From Oscillospiraceae bacterium (GTDB lineage: Bacteria > Bacillota > Clostridia > Oscillospirales > Ruminococcaceae), in contig DOQG01000060.1 in assembly GCA_003512525.1 (NCBI GenBank), forward strand, positions 91,969 through 155,968: a DNA stretch of 64,000 nt. Reading direction: 5' to 3'. A program made the translations under genes and the position numbers. Below, in pieces: positions 1 to 8,632 of the stretch (position 1 is its first letter; every line of letters starts with the position of its first letter). The notes under the pieces were generated by a model. It searched no databases. It was not told where the DNA came from and was given only the letters and a program-made list of their open reading frames with translations.

Positions 1-2
1 GT

Positions 3-905
3 ACAGAGTATGTCAGCGGCGGAAACGAGATAAGCGACGCGTATAATAACGGCACACTTTTATCAATTGACGGCATATCGGCTGACAGCATGAAAGAGCA
101 TTTCAAAAAGGTGTTCCCATGCGAGCCGCAGGTCAGCTTCTATGCGGACTATATGTTCGGTGAGGCTTTGCAATACGGCAGCTGGCTTACGCTTCTCGGT
201 GCAGACGTATCTGACGGAATAGATGTCGTTATCGGTGAAAACAGCGAAGCAAAGCATTTCGATATGACCGGTGAACCGCCTGCAAGAAAACAGCTCGAGC
301 TTTGCTCATACAAGATCGATAAAGAAAATTCGCTCGGTGTTTTCACACTCAACCGTTGTGAAATGTCGGCAGAATACATCGAAAAGTTGTCGGAATTTTT
401 CGGTAAGGTAAAAGATAACGATATTGGAAATATCGCCGTTGACTTAAGAAGCAACGGCGGCGGAACAACAGAAGTCATAAACGAATTTCTGCGCTATATA
501 GATATCAGCGATTATATGCTTTTCGGCGGTGTTGATATCAGAAACGGAGGAAACCTTGTTTCCTACCGTGACGAGATAACGCCGAACAAGCACGTTGAAA
601 ATGCTTTTGACGGCAAGGTGTATGTGCTCACATCGCAATACACGTTCAGCTCGGCAATGGACTTTGCAACGGTGATACAGGACAACGGCATAGGTAAGGT
701 GATAGGTGAAACACCGGGAAATATGCCGACCGCATACGGCGACAAGCTGAGTTTTCAGCTCCCTGAGTCAAAGCTTGTTCTCAGTGTATCGTACAAGAAA
801 TTCTACCGCGTGGATATAACAAAGAGCATAGAACCGCTTATTCCCGATTATACGGTCGATGCAGACAAGGCTGAGGAAAAGCTGGTCGAATATATAAAAA
901 AGTAG
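3..905 (+). CDS. S41-type peptidase-like protein, C-terminal part (5' end outside window)
   Basis: The reading frame is already open at base 3, so the gene starts upstream of the window and 300 residues are visible. The segment GTLLSIDGIS resembles the substrate-binding strand of a PDZ-like region. The later part, with GNIAVDLRSNGGG and TFSSAMDFA, matches the core of peptidase family S41 (C-terminal processing protease/tricorn-like), where the serine after the TFS motif is the nucleophile. The usual lysine of the following GETxxGK motif is not seen; the sequence there is GETPGNMP, so catalysis may be altered. An internal ATG at base 90 is not the likely start because homologous-looking sequence continues upstream. 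ftsY follows 14 bases later on the same strand. The family call is good; the substrate is unknown. Confidence 0.75.
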   Translation, partial: TEYVSGGNEISDAYNNGTLLSIDGISADSMKEHFKKVFPCEPQVSFYADYMFGEALQYGSWLTLLGADVSDGIDVVIGENSEAKHFDMTGEPPARKQLELCSYKIDKENSLGVFTLNRCEMSAEYIEKLSEFFGKVKDNDIGNIAVDLRSNGGGTTEVINEFLRYIDISDYMLFGGVDIRNGGNLVSYRDEITPNKHVENAFDGKVYVLTSQYTFSSAMDFATVIQDNGIGKVIGETPGNMPTAYGDKLSFQLPESKLVLSVSYKKFYRVDITKSIEPLIPDYTVDADKAEEKLVEYIKK

Positions 906-919
906 GAGAAAATTTTTCA

Positions 920-1825
920 ATGGGATTTTTTGAAAAGCTGAAAAACGGCTTAAAGAGCACAAAAGACGCGCTTGCAAGCAAGATAACGGGAGTTATAAAC
1001 TCGTTCACGAAAATTGACGAGGACTTTTTCGAGGAGCTTGAAGAAACGCTTATCTTATCGGATATAGGTGCTGTGACAAGCGCAAATATCTGCGAGGCTT
1101 TAAGAAAAGAGGTAAAGGCTACAGGCACAACAGACCCGAATGAAGTTAAGGGACTTCTTAAGAAGATAATTTCCGGGATACTTGATGGCGATAATGAGCT
1201 TATTCTTGATACAAAGCCGACAGTAATACTTGTTATCGGCGTAAACGGCGCAGGCAAGACGACCACTATAGGAAAGCTCGCATATAACCTTAAAAACAGC
1301 GGCAAAAAGGTTGTCGTTGCGGCGGCGGATACGTTCCGTGCGGCGGCTATCGAACAGCTTGAGGTGTGGACACAGCGTGCCGGTGTTGATATTATAAAAC
1401 ACTCCGAGGGAAGCGACCCTGCGGCTGTTGTGTTTGACGCTGTAAAGGCAGGCATTGCAAGAGATGCGGACGTTATTATATGCGATACGGCGGGCAGACT
1501 TCACAACAAGAAGAACCTTATGGACGAACTTAAGAAGATAGCGAGAATAGTAAACAACAATGCGCCCGACAGCCGTGTCGAAACTCTGCTCGTGCTTGAC
1601 GCAACAACGGGACAGAACGCGGTAAACCAGGCAAGACTGTTCAAGGAAACTGCGGATATTACGGGTATCGTTCTTACCAAGCTTGACGGAACGGCAAAAG
1701 GTGGTATAATAATACCTATAAAAGAAGAGCTTGGTATACCTGTAAAGCTTGTCGGTGTCGGTGAGAAGATAGATGATCTTCAGCCGTTTATACCTAAAGA
1801 TTATGTGGAAGCACTGTTTGAATAA
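920..1825 (+). CDS. ftsY: Signal recognition particle receptor FtsY
   Basis: This 301-residue SRP GTPase docks the ribosome-SRP complex at the membrane for co-translational insertion. Seen motifs are G1 GVNGAGKTTTIGKLA near residue 110, DTFRAAAIEQLE, G3 DTAGRLHNK and G4 TKLDGTAKGG, the order expected for the NG domain. The N-terminal acidic A domain is very short, as in many Firmicutes FtsY proteins, and the protein begins with an amphipathic stretch MGFFEKLKNGLK that probably contacts the membrane. The start follows a GGAGAAAA ribosome site. It lies between the S41-like gene and rdgB, probably cotranscribed. SRP54 (Ffh) is excluded because the C-terminal methionine-rich M domain is absent. 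Confidence 0.97.
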   Translation: MGFFEKLKNGLKSTKDALASKITGVINSFTKIDEDFFEELEETLILSDIGAVTSANICEALRKEVKATGTTDPNEVKGLLKKIISGILDGDNELILDTKPTVILVIGVNGAGKTTTIGKLAYNLKNSGKKVVVAAADTFRAAAIEQLEVWTQRAGVDIIKHSEGSDPAAVVFDAVKAGIARDADVIICDTAGRLHNKKNLMDELKKIARIVNNNAPDSRVETLLVLDATTGQNAVNQARLFKETADITGIVLTKLDGTAKGGIIIPIKEELGIPVKLVGVGEKIDDLQPFIPKDYVEALFE

Positions 1826-1851
1826 CAGCACCGTATACGAAAGGACAATAT

Positions 1852-2436
1852 ATGAAACTGATCATCGCCTCTAACAATGCAGGCAAGATAAAAGAATTTA
1901 AGAAAATGCTGACGCCTCTCGGTTATGAGCCTGTTTCCATGAAAGAAGCAGGGATAGATACAGAAATACCCGAGGACGGCACAACATTCAGCGAGAACGC
2001 GCATATAAAGGCAAAAACTATTTATGATATTACCCATACTCCCGTGCTTGCGGACGACAGCGGGCTTGCTATAGAATTTTTAGGCGGTGCACCGGGAATA
2101 TATTCCGCGCGATACGCAGGCGAGAATGCCACAAACGAGGACAGGATAAACAAAGTCCTTGATGAGCTGAAAGGTGTTGACAAGCCGCTCAGAAACGCAA
2201 AATTCGTGTGCGCTCTGTACTTTATCCGTGACGATGATTATGAAATATGCGTTACAGGCGAGTGCGAGGGATTTATCGGAGAAGAGCCTATAGGTAAAAA
2301 CGGCTTCGGTTATGACCCGATATTCATGCTTGACGATGATACAAGCATGGCTTGCCTTTCGGACGAAGAAAAGAACAAGATAAGCCACAGGGCGAGAGCG
2401 CTTGAAAAGCTTGCTTACGAGCTCAATAAAAAGTAA
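1852..2436 (+). CDS. rdgB: XTP/dITP diphosphatase (HAM1/RdgB family)
   Basis: This cytosolic house-cleaning enzyme hydrolyses dITP, XTP and ITP to monophosphates. The 194-residue length is typical. The N-terminal IIASNNAGKIKEFKK nucleotide-binding segment, SGLAIEFLGGAPGIYSARYA near residue 70, the NGFGYDPIF motif near residue 145 and the C-terminal SHRARAL are the family signatures. An AAAGGA site precedes the ATG. Its stop overlaps the next start by one base (TAATG), so it is translationally coupled to the DUF1294 gene. Confidence 0.96.
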   Translation: MKLIIASNNAGKIKEFKKMLTPLGYEPVSMKEAGIDTEIPEDGTTFSENAHIKAKTIYDITHTPVLADDSGLAIEFLGGAPGIYSARYAGENATNEDRINKVLDELKGVDKPLRNAKFVCALYFIRDDDYEICVTGECEGFIGEEPIGKNGFGYDPIFMLDDDTSMACLSDEEKNKISHRARALEKLAYELNKK

Positions 2437-2729
2437 TGGATATCAAGGATGTACTGCTATATCTGCTGTGGGTATACCTCGGCATTGTAAATGTCGCAGG
2501 CTTTATACTTCCCGCGGTAGATAAGAGAAGAGCAAAAAAGGACAGATGGCGCATAAGGGAAAGCACGCTTTTTCTTATATCGGCGCTCGGCGGCTCGGTC
2601 GCAATGTATATTTCAATGCGGCTGTTCCACCACAAGACAAAGCATAAACGATTTATGATAGGGATACCGGTAATTATTGTTTTACAGCTCGGCGCTGTAT
2701 TTGCCGTATGGTATTTCTTTATAAGATAA
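2436..2729 (+). CDS. DUF1294 family small membrane protein
   Basis: A 97-residue protein with three to four predicted membrane segments (about residues 5-25, 45-60 and 72-95). The motif DKRRAKKDRWRIRESTLF followed by GGSVAMYISMRLFHHKTKH matches the DUF1294 family, whose function is unknown. The start codon overlaps the rdgB stop by one base. It sits in a run of translation and nucleotide-metabolism genes and is probably cotranscribed with them. Confidence 0.85.
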   Translation: MDIKDVLLYLLWVYLGIVNVAGFILPAVDKRRAKKDRWRIRESTLFLISALGGSVAMYISMRLFHHKTKHKRFMIGIPVIIVLQLGAVFAVWYFFIR

Positions 2730-2745
2730 GAAACGGAGAAAATAA

Positions 2746-3048
2746 ATGGAGATAACAAGCAGACAGAGAGCAAAGCTGAAAGGCATTGCAAGTAACTATG
2801 AAACTATCTTTCAGATAGGAAAGAACGCAATTTCGGACGAGCTTATAAAGCAGCTTTCGGACGCACTGGAGGCAAGAGAGCTCATCAAGATAAGAGTTCT
2901 TGAAAACTGCGGCTACAGTGCAAAGGAGCTTGCGGGTGAGATTGGCGAAAAGACAAACAGTATAGTTGTACAGGTGATCGGCACAAAGATAGTCCTTTAC
3001 AGACAGAACAAGGACGTAAAGAAAAGGAAGATAAGCTTAGATGATTAA
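2746..3048 (+). CDS. yhbY: YhbY family RNA-binding protein (CRM domain)
   Basis: A 100-residue single-domain CRM protein of the kind that associates with pre-50S ribosomal particles. It begins LTSRQRAKLK-like (ITSRQRAKLKGIA), continues through FQIGKNAIS and LEARELIKIRVLEN, and contains GTKIVLYRQNKD near the C terminus, all hallmarks of the YhbY family. An AACGGAGAA site precedes the ATG. It overlaps nadD by eight bases, the usual Firmicutes order yhbY-nadD-yqeK-rsfS. Confidence 0.94.
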   Translation: MEITSRQRAKLKGIASNYETIFQIGKNAISDELIKQLSDALEARELIKIRVLENCGYSAKELAGEIGEKTNSIVVQVIGTKIVLYRQNKDVKKRKISLDD

Positions 3049-3640
3049 AATAGGCGTATTCGGCGGGGCATTCAACCCCATTCACAACGGACATATAAAT
3101 ATGGTGAAAGAAGCTTTCGCCGACCTTAAGCTTCAGAAGATGCTGATAATCCCCACTTGCGTTTCGCCGCACAAAAGCAACAAGGGACTTATCGCTTTTG
3201 AGGACAGGGCTAAGATGTGTGAGCTTGCCTTTGCAGACGAAATAGCAAGCGGCAAGTTTGAGATAAGTGATATTGAAAAGCGTATGGGCGGTACAAGCTA
3301 CACGATAAATACTATCCGTGAGCTTAAAAGGCAGTACCCCGATGACGCGGTATTCTATCTGATAATCGGCGGAGATATGCTGTTCTATTTCGATAAATGG
3401 TATCGCTATGAGGCACTTCTGGGCGAGTGCAAGGTGGTTGCCGCCGCAAGAGAAAACAGTGAGTACAGCGATATGTGCGAATATGCCGCAGAAATGGGCA
3501 GAATAAAGGTACTTAACCTGCACGTCACTGAGGTAAGCTCGACAGAGATAAGAGAAAAGCTGAAAAACGCAGAGAGCATTACAGGACTTGTCCCCGCAGA
3601 TGTTGAAAGCTATATAAAGGAACGTGGTCTGTATGTGTGA
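3041..3640 (+). CDS. nadD: Nicotinate-nucleotide adenylyltransferase
   Basis: This enzyme adenylates nicotinate mononucleotide in NAD synthesis. The protein of 199 residues starts with the nucleotidyltransferase motif GVFGGAFNPIHNGHI, has IGGDMLFYFDKWYRYE in the middle, and ends with the SSTEIREKL motif of the alpha/beta phosphodiesterase superfamily. It overlaps yhbY upstream by eight bases and yqeK downstream, so the genes are translationally coupled. Confidence 0.96.
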   Translation: MIKIGVFGGAFNPIHNGHINMVKEAFADLKLQKMLIIPTCVSPHKSNKGLIAFEDRAKMCELAFADEIASGKFEISDIEKRMGGTSYTINTIRELKRQYPDDAVFYLIIGGDMLFYFDKWYRYEALLGECKVVAAARENSEYSDMCEYAAEMGRIKVLNLHVTEVSSTEIREKLKNAESITGLVPADVESYIKERGLYV

Positions 3641-4280
3641 GAAACAGGGCAAGGACGAACAGCGTTATGCCGAGAAATATGCGAATTATGTAAAGCTCCT
3701 TAAAGACACACTTTCCAAAAAGCGTTTTACACACAGCGTGAATGTTGCCGCGATGTGTCTGGCGCTTGCTAAAAAGCATGGCGGTGACGAGGAAAAGGCA
3801 TATCTTGCGGGACTTCTTCACGATATAAAGAAGGAAGAAACGCCGAATGCCATGAAATCTCAGGCGATACTCAGCAATATGAATGTGAGCGATGAAGAAT
3901 TATATACTCCGGCGCTCTGGCACGGCCCCGCGGGAGCGTATCATATTTCAAAAAATCTCGGAATAAAGGACAACGATATTTTAAACGCAGTACGTTATCA
4001 CACAGCAGGCAGAGCCGATATGTCGCTTCTTGAAAAAATCGTTTACTTAGGCGATCTGACAAGTGCCGACAGAAGCTATAAGGACGTTGAAAAATACCGT
4101 GAAATGAGCTTTGAAAATCTTGACAACGCTATGTACAATGCGTTAAAATATTCTATAGGCGAAACGCTCGGCAAGGGCGGAGTAATACCGCCGTGCACGA
4201 TAGCGGGGTATAATTTTTACACCAAGCTCATGAGAGCAAGAAAAAGCGAAACAGAAAGGAAAAATCCTAAAAATGACTGA
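3633..4280 (+). CDS. yqeK: HD-domain hydrolase YqeK (probable symmetrical Ap4A hydrolase)
   Basis: A 215-residue HD-domain protein. The metal-binding motifs are visible: H in FTHSVNVA, LAGLLHDIKKEE (HD pair) and later the YHTAG and YLGDLTSADR segments. YqeK proteins from other Firmicutes hydrolyse diadenosine tetraphosphate to two ADP. A GTG nine bases upstream (3624) is in frame, but it sits only two bases after the AAAGGA site. The ATG at 3633 is better spaced at about 11 bases. The gene overlaps nadD and rsfS. Confidence 0.92.
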   Translation: MCEKQGKDEQRYAEKYANYVKLLKDTLSKKRFTHSVNVAAMCLALAKKHGGDEEKAYLAGLLHDIKKEETPNAMKSQAILSNMNVSDEELYTPALWHGPAGAYHISKNLGIKDNDILNAVRYHTAGRADMSLLEKIVYLGDLTSADRSYKDVEKYREMSFENLDNAMYNALKYSIGETLGKGGVIPPCTIAGYNFYTKLMRARKSETERKNPKND

Positions 4281-4626
4281 TATAGAAATTCTGAAAGAGG
4301 GCATAAAGGCTCTCGACTCAAAAAAGGCAGATGATATAAAAATACTCAAGGTGCGCGACCTTACGATACTTGCAAACTATTTTGTAATTGCAAGCGGTTC
4401 AAGCTCGACGCAGGTAAAGGCACTTGCAGATGAGGTCGATTTCAAGCTCGGCGAGAAGGGCGAAGAGCCTAAGTCCATTGACGGCAAGGCAAGCGGAAAC
4501 TGGATAGTTCTTGACTACATCGATGTTGTTTTCCACGTTTTCTATAAGGAAACAAGAGATTTCTATGACCTTGAAAGACTCTGGCAGGACGCTGAAGAGG
4601 TTGATATCAAGGAGTTTTTGGACTGA
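4273..4626 (+). CDS. rsfS: Ribosomal silencing factor RsfS
   Basis: A 117-residue RsfS/YbeB/Iojap protein. It binds ribosomal protein uL14 and blocks joining of the 30S and 50S subunits when nutrients are scarce. The family features are DIKILKVRDLTILANYFVIASG near the N terminus, IDGKASGNWIVLDYIDVVFHVF and the C-terminal YDLERLWQDAE. The start overlaps the yqeK stop by eight bases. It is the last gene before the independent rpsU promoter. Confidence 0.96.
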   Translation: MTDIEILKEGIKALDSKKADDIKILKVRDLTILANYFVIASGSSSTQVKALADEVDFKLGEKGEEPKSIDGKASGNWIVLDYIDVVFHVFYKETRDFYDLERLWQDAEEVDIKEFLD

Positions 4627-4673
4627 AAATCCTGCATTTGAGCAAGAATTTTTACGAAATTTTCAAAAACGTA

Positions 4674-4702
4674 TTGACAAATTCGGTACGATATTGTATA
4701 AT
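4674..4702 (+). promoter_or_regulatory. Sigma-A promoter of rpsU
   Basis: A perfect TTGACA (4674-4679) and a perfect TATAAT (4697-4702) are separated by 17 bases. It lies about 70 bases upstream of the S21 gene, so rpsU can be expressed strongly and independently of the rsfS operon. Confidence 0.92.
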
Positions 4703-4771
4703 ACTAGCATACATCTTTATAAAATTTGTATGAGTTATAACCTGTGCCATTTGGCAAAGGGAGGGATATAG

Positions 4772-4948
4772 ATGGCAGAAGTACGTTTAGGCAAAAATGA
4801 ATCTTTAGATACAGCTCTCAAGCGTTTCAAGAGATCATGCGCCAGAGACGGCGTCCTCGCAGAGGTTCGTAAAAGAGAACACTACGAAAAACCTTCGGTA
4901 AAGCGTAAGAAGAAATCCGAGGCTGCTCGTAAGCGCAAGTTTAAGTAA
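4772..4948 (+). CDS. rpsU: 30S ribosomal protein bS21
   Basis: A 58-residue basic protein translated from an ATG preceded by a GGGAGGGA ribosome site. The N-terminal segment AEVRLGKNESLDTALKRFKR, the internal REHYEKPSVKRKKK and the lysine/arginine-rich tail match bS21, the small-subunit protein involved in initiation. It has its own consensus promoter upstream and a rho-independent terminator downstream, so it is a single-gene unit. Confidence 0.97.
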   Translation: MAEVRLGKNESLDTALKRFKRSCARDGVLAEVRKREHYEKPSVKRKKKSEAARKRKFK

Positions 4949-4970
4949 TTATTTACTTACGGTAATAAAA

Positions 4971-5020
4971 GGCGGACAAGGTTAGCCTCATGCTGACGCT
5001 TTGTTCGTCTTTTTATTTTT
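4971..5020 (+). terminator. Rho-independent terminator of rpsU
   Basis: The sequence GGCGGACAAGGTTAGC pairs, with some G-U pairs and a two-base bulge, with GCTGACGCTTTGTTCGTC around a short loop. It is followed by TTTTTATTTTTG. It ends the rpsU transcript just before yqeG. Confidence 0.75.
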
Positions 5021-5045
5021 GTTATTTTTTGTTAAAGGATACGGT

Positions 5046-5555
5046 ATGATTTTTAAACCGCAGATTTGGATAAATTCAGTTCTTGACATAGATGAGGACT
5101 TTCTTGATAAATATAATATAAAAGCACTGGTGCTTGATCTTGATAATACGCTGTCAATGCACGGAAACCCTGCCGCCGAAAGCGGTGTACCGGAATGGCT
5201 CCGGCATATGAAGAGCATCGGCGTACCGATGCGTATAGTATCAAACAACACGAATAAGCGCGTAGCGCCGCTCGCAAAGAAGCTCGGACTTCCGTTTACC
5301 GCAAACGGCTGTAAGCCCCTTACATTCGGCATATCAAAAGCGATAAAGATAATGGGCGTGCCGAAAAATCAGGTAGCAGTAGTCGGAGATCAGATATTCA
5401 CCGATATAATCGCAGGAAATATCAAGGGCGCGGTATCGGTGCTGGTCGAGCCTTTCCATATGGAGAGCGCGTGGACATTCAGACTTAAAAGAAAAGCCGA
5501 GAACCTGTTTTTTCACAGGGATTACTCAAAGCTTAGATCCAAGGAGAATAAGTAA
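5046..5555 (+). CDS. yqeG: YqeG family HAD IIIA phosphatase
   Basis: A 169-residue HAD-superfamily phosphatase. The catalytic motif I is VLDLDNTLS near residue 35, motif II is IVSNNTNKR, and motif III with the metal-binding aspartate is VVGDQIFTDI. In Firmicutes the family includes phosphatidylglycerophosphate phosphatases and uncharacterised members. An upstream in-frame ATG at 5001 falls inside the rpsU terminator T-run and would add only a hydrophobic stretch. The ATG at 5046 follows an AAAGGA site and is preferred. The stop overlaps the next start by one base. Confidence 0.9.
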   Translation: MIFKPQIWINSVLDIDEDFLDKYNIKALVLDLDNTLSMHGNPAAESGVPEWLRHMKSIGVPMRIVSNNTNKRVAPLAKKLGLPFTANGCKPLTFGISKAIKIMGVPKNQVAVVGDQIFTDIIAGNIKGAVSVLVEPFHMESAWTFRLKRKAENLFFHRDYSKLRSKENK

Positions 5556-6400
5556 TGGCTGTTAAATTCGGACCGGGCGGTAATTCGCTGAGCTTCGGCA
5601 AGAAGAAATTTCCCGATGAGCTGCCCGCATATCTTGCGTCAATGGAGCTTGACTGCTATGAGGTCGAGTGCGGCAGAGGAGTACGCATTGCGGCGGCAAC
5701 CTATGAAAAGCTGCCCGCACTTGCCCGTGATAATAATATAACCGTAACGCTCCACGCTCCGTACTTCATATCGCTTTCAAGCGTTGAGGCGGAGAAGCGT
5801 GACAACAGCGTGAATTATATTATGGACTCACTCAGAGCCGCCGACAAGCTCGGAGCGACTAAGGTCGTAGTACATTCGGGCTCATGCTCAAAGATGACAA
5901 GGGCAGAAGCACTGTACCTTGCAAAGCAGACGCTTTCAAAGGCGGTCGCCGCACGAAAGAGCGAGGGACTGAAGGCTATCATCTGCCCCGAAACTATGGG
6001 TAAGATAAATCAACTCGGCACACTTGAGGAAGTGATCGAGCTGTGCACACTTGACGATGAGATGCTCCCGTGTGTCGACTTCGGTCACCTTAACGCGAGA
6101 ACGCTCGGTGCGATAAAGACTATTGACGATTATGCCGCGATACTCGACAGCATTGAAAACAAGCTCGGGCACGACAGACTTTCGCAGATGCATATCCACT
6201 TTTCAAAGATAGAATATACCTCCGGCGGTGAAAAACGTCATCTGACGTTTGAAGACGAGGTTTATGGACCGCGGTATGAACCACTGTGCGAACTGTTCGC
6301 GAAGAAAAACCTTAACTGCACGGTCATCTGTGAATCGGACGGAACACAGGCGGAGGACGCATCAACTATGAAAAAAGCTTACCTCGGCTATATGAAATAA
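5555..6400 (+). CDS. Endonuclease IV-like TIM-barrel protein (AP endonuclease family 2)
   Basis: A 281-residue TIM-barrel protein with what looks like the full metal-ligand set of endonuclease IV: HAPYFIS, VVHSGS, PETMGK, VDFGHLNAR, the histidines in MHIHFSKIEY and the glutamate in ICESDG. Endonuclease IV cleaves abasic sites with a trinuclear zinc centre. The full ligand set supports a nuclease rather than a sugar isomerase, although some Clostridia members are only annotated as TIM-barrel proteins. It is coupled to yqeG by a TAATG overlap and followed closely by aroQ. Confidence 0.85.
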   Translation: MAVKFGPGGNSLSFGKKKFPDELPAYLASMELDCYEVECGRGVRIAAATYEKLPALARDNNITVTLHAPYFISLSSVEAEKRDNSVNYIMDSLRAADKLGATKVVVHSGSCSKMTRAEALYLAKQTLSKAVAARKSEGLKAIICPETMGKINQLGTLEEVIELCTLDDEMLPCVDFGHLNARTLGAIKTIDDYAAILDSIENKLGHDRLSQMHIHFSKIEYTSGGEKRHLTFEDEVYGPRYEPLCELFAKKNLNCTVICESDGTQAEDASTMKKAYLGYMK

Positions 6401-6414
6401 GGACGGAAAATAAA

Positions 6415-6843
6415 ATGAAAATACTTGTAATGAACGGACCTAATCTAAACCTGCTAGGCGAACGTGAACCATCGGTATACGGCGATAATTCACTTGCGGC
6501 AATAAACGAAAGACTTAAGGATTGCGCCGAGAAGAACGGCGCACAGATCGACTTCTTCCAGTCAAACCACGAGGGCGCGCTGATCGACGCTCTCCATGAC
6601 GCAAGGCTTAAGTACGACTGCGTTATCTTCAATGCCGGCGCATATACGCACTACAGCTACGCTATAAGGGACGCTATCGCGGCTATAAAGATACCCGTAA
6701 TAGAAGTCCATATGTCGAATGTTCACGCAAGAGAAGAGTTCAGACATCATTCCGTGATATCTCCCGTATGCAAGGGTACTATCGCGGGCTTCGGTGAAAA
6801 GAGCTATATGATGGCGCTTTTCTACGCGCTCAACATGGATTGA
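6415..6843 (+). CDS. aroQ: Type II 3-dehydroquinate dehydratase
   Basis: A 142-residue dodecameric-type dehydratase of the shikimate pathway. The N terminus MNGPNLNLLGEREPSVYG contains the tyrosine of the active site. FFQSNHEGALIDALHDA, INAGAYTHYSYAI-like (FNAGAYTHYSYAIRDA) and IEVHMSNVHAREEFRHHS carry the asparagine and histidine residues. In many Firmicutes aroQ precedes an M24 peptidase and efp; here the peptidase is present but efp is not. Confidence 0.97.
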   Translation: MKILVMNGPNLNLLGEREPSVYGDNSLAAINERLKDCAEKNGAQIDFFQSNHEGALIDALHDARLKYDCVIFNAGAYTHYSYAIRDAIAAIKIPVIEVHMSNVHAREEFRHHSVISPVCKGTIAGFGEKSYMMALFYALNMD

Positions 6844-6928
6844 TTAAGTATACCGGTTGATTTTCGGTTAATATTTAAGTGTTAAAATTATCTTTTGAAA
6901 AAATGCGGTTTGCCGCAACGGAGGAAAT

Positions 6929-8011
6929 ATGGTTAAGAATGCGGGAAATATAGCAAGGCTTGCGGATAATCTTGCAGATGAAAGACACGCGGCGCTTATA
7001 ACGTCGGATATAAGCAGAAGATATTTCAGTGGGTTCACATCATCTGCGGGTATGATACTTGTAACAAAAGAGGCAAGCTATCTGCTTATCGATTTCCGCT
7101 ATTTCGACAAGGCTAAACAACGTGTTACAGACTGTGAAGTAGTGCTTCTTGAAAACGCAAAAAGCCAGCTTATGAGCCTGCTGACAAAGCACGGCATAAC
7201 AACTGTCAGTATCGAAAGCAGTGCTATGACGGTAACTGAGCTTGACAGATACAAGGCAAACTACTCGTTCATAAAATTCGACAGCTCGCGTGAGCTGTCG
7301 GATATGATTGAGAAAATGCGTGTTATCAAAACGCCCGAAGAGATAGAGAAGATAGTAAAGGCGCAGAGAATAGCGGAAAAGGCTTTTTCCAGGCTTCTGC
7401 GCGACATAAAGCCCGGACAGACGGAAAAGCACGTTGCCGCACTGCTTGAATATTATATGGCAGAGTACGGCTCGGACGGGAAATCGTTCGATACCATTGC
7501 GGCATCAGGCGTAAATTCCGCTTCACCTCATGCAGTGCCTACCGATAAAAAGCTCGAAAACGGAGATTTTTTGACACTTGATTTCGGCGCGACCTATGAC
7601 GGCTATCATTCGGATATGACAAGAACGATAGCTATCGGCAAGGTGACAGATGAGATGAAGAGAATGTACGATGCTGTGCTTTTCGCAAATCTTGACGCTA
7701 TGAAGGCTATCCGTGCCGATATCAGCGGCAAGGTGGTAGACAGTGTAGCAAGAAGTACGCTTGATGCATGGGGATACGGAAAGTATTTCGGACATGGACT
7801 GGGTCACGGTGTAGGACTTGAGATACACGAAGCGCCTACGGCTTCACCGTCATCGCAGTATATGCTCAAAGAGGGTATGATACTGACAGACGAACCCGGT
7901 GTGTATATTTCGGGTAAATTCGGCGTAAGAATTGAAGATATGGTGGTTGTGACCGAAGACGGTTGCCGCAATCTAACGAATACAACAAAGGAACTTATGA
8001 TCATTAACTGA
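6929..8011 (+). CDS. M24 family aminopeptidase (Xaa-Pro peptidase-like)
   Basis: A 360-residue protein with an N-terminal creatinase-like domain (about 1-130, with RRYFSGFTSSAG) and a C-terminal pita-bread domain. The dinuclear metal ligands are visible: D in LDFGATYDGYHSDMTR (two aspartates), H in FGHGLGHGVGLEIHE, E in TDEPGVY and E in VRIEDMV. These proteins remove N-terminal residues ahead of proline. A GGAGG site precedes the ATG. Eighty-five bases of AT-rich DNA separate it from aroQ. I see no convincing terminator there, so cotranscription is possible. Confidence 0.93.
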   Translation: MVKNAGNIARLADNLADERHAALITSDISRRYFSGFTSSAGMILVTKEASYLLIDFRYFDKAKQRVTDCEVVLLENAKSQLMSLLTKHGITTVSIESSAMTVTELDRYKANYSFIKFDSSRELSDMIEKMRVIKTPEEIEKIVKAQRIAEKAFSRLLRDIKPGQTEKHVAALLEYYMAEYGSDGKSFDTIAASGVNSASPHAVPTDKKLENGDFLTLDFGATYDGYHSDMTRTIAIGKVTDEMKRMYDAVLFANLDAMKAIRADISGKVVDSVARSTLDAWGYGKYFGHGLGHGVGLEIHEAPTASPSSQYMLKEGMILTDEPGVYISGKFGVRIEDMVVVTEDGCRNLTNTTKELMIIN

Positions 8012-8026
8012 TACGGAGGGATACAT

Positions 8027-8632
8027 ATGCTTACAGGCTTGTTTTTTGCGATATCGGGCTATCTGCTCGGAAGTATTCTGTTTGCAAGCATCATTTCAAA
8101 GCTGTTTCATAAGGACATAATATCCAAAAGTCCCGACAAGAACTATGGAACTGCCAATGCGTTCCGTTATGGCGGCGTACTGTGCGGTGCACTGACTCTG
8201 CTGTGCGATATGGGAAAGGGATTTTTGCCTGTATTTATCTATATGCACACTGAAAATCCGTCTGAGGTCATGCTCCCTATAGTGCTGGTTGCTCCGGTAA
8301 TAGGTCATATCCTGCCTGTATTTTCAAAGTTTAAAGGCGGTAAGGCTATAGCGGTCACCTTCGGCTCGCTTGCGGGTATGTGGCCCAACTGGACCACTGT
8401 GCTTACGCTGTGCTTCTTCTTTATCCTGTTTATGACGCTGATAAAGATAACTCCTCACTGCTTCTGCACTATCATTTCATACTGCTGTACAACGCTTGTA
8501 TCATTCTTTATCGAACCCGTCAAGGCGGTATCCGTAGGTATGCTTATGATAACTATTGCTTGCACGATAAAGATGCTCAACGTTCCCGAAGAGCGTGAGA
8601 AGTTTGATGTGAGATGGCTGTGGAAGCACTGA
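8027..8632 (+). CDS. plsY: Glycerol-3-phosphate acyltransferase PlsY
   Basis: A 201-residue polytopic membrane enzyme that transfers the acyl group from acyl-phosphate to glycerol-3-phosphate, the first step of phospholipid synthesis. It has the N-terminal GYLLGSILFASII segment and the motif NYGTANAFRYGG, where most homologs have a GxTNxxR form. GHILPVFSKFKGGKAIA is motif 3. About five membrane segments are visible. The GTAN variant is slightly unusual. It overlaps the next glycosyltransferase gene by 19 bases, which suggests coupled lipid and glycolipid synthesis. Confidence 0.88.
   Translation: MLTGLFFAISGYLLGSILFASIISKLFHKDIISKSPDKNYGTANAFRYGGVLCGALTLLCDMGKGFLPVFIYMHTENPSEVMLPIVLVAPVIGHILPVFSKFKGGKAIAVTFGSLAGMWPNWTTVLTLCFFFILFMTLIKITPHCFCTIISYCCTTLVSFFIEPVKAVSVGMLMITIACTIKMLNVPEEREKFDVRWLWKH

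Noticed and set aside
838..1831. Long minus-strand frames across ftsY
   Set aside because: They are shadows on the opposite strand of a well-supported gene, with no ribosome sites and no family resemblance.
6844..6928. Promoter for the M24 peptidase gene
   Set aside because: AT-rich boxes such as TTGATT and TAAAAT occur, but their spacing (about 20 bases) is poor, so I did not list one.
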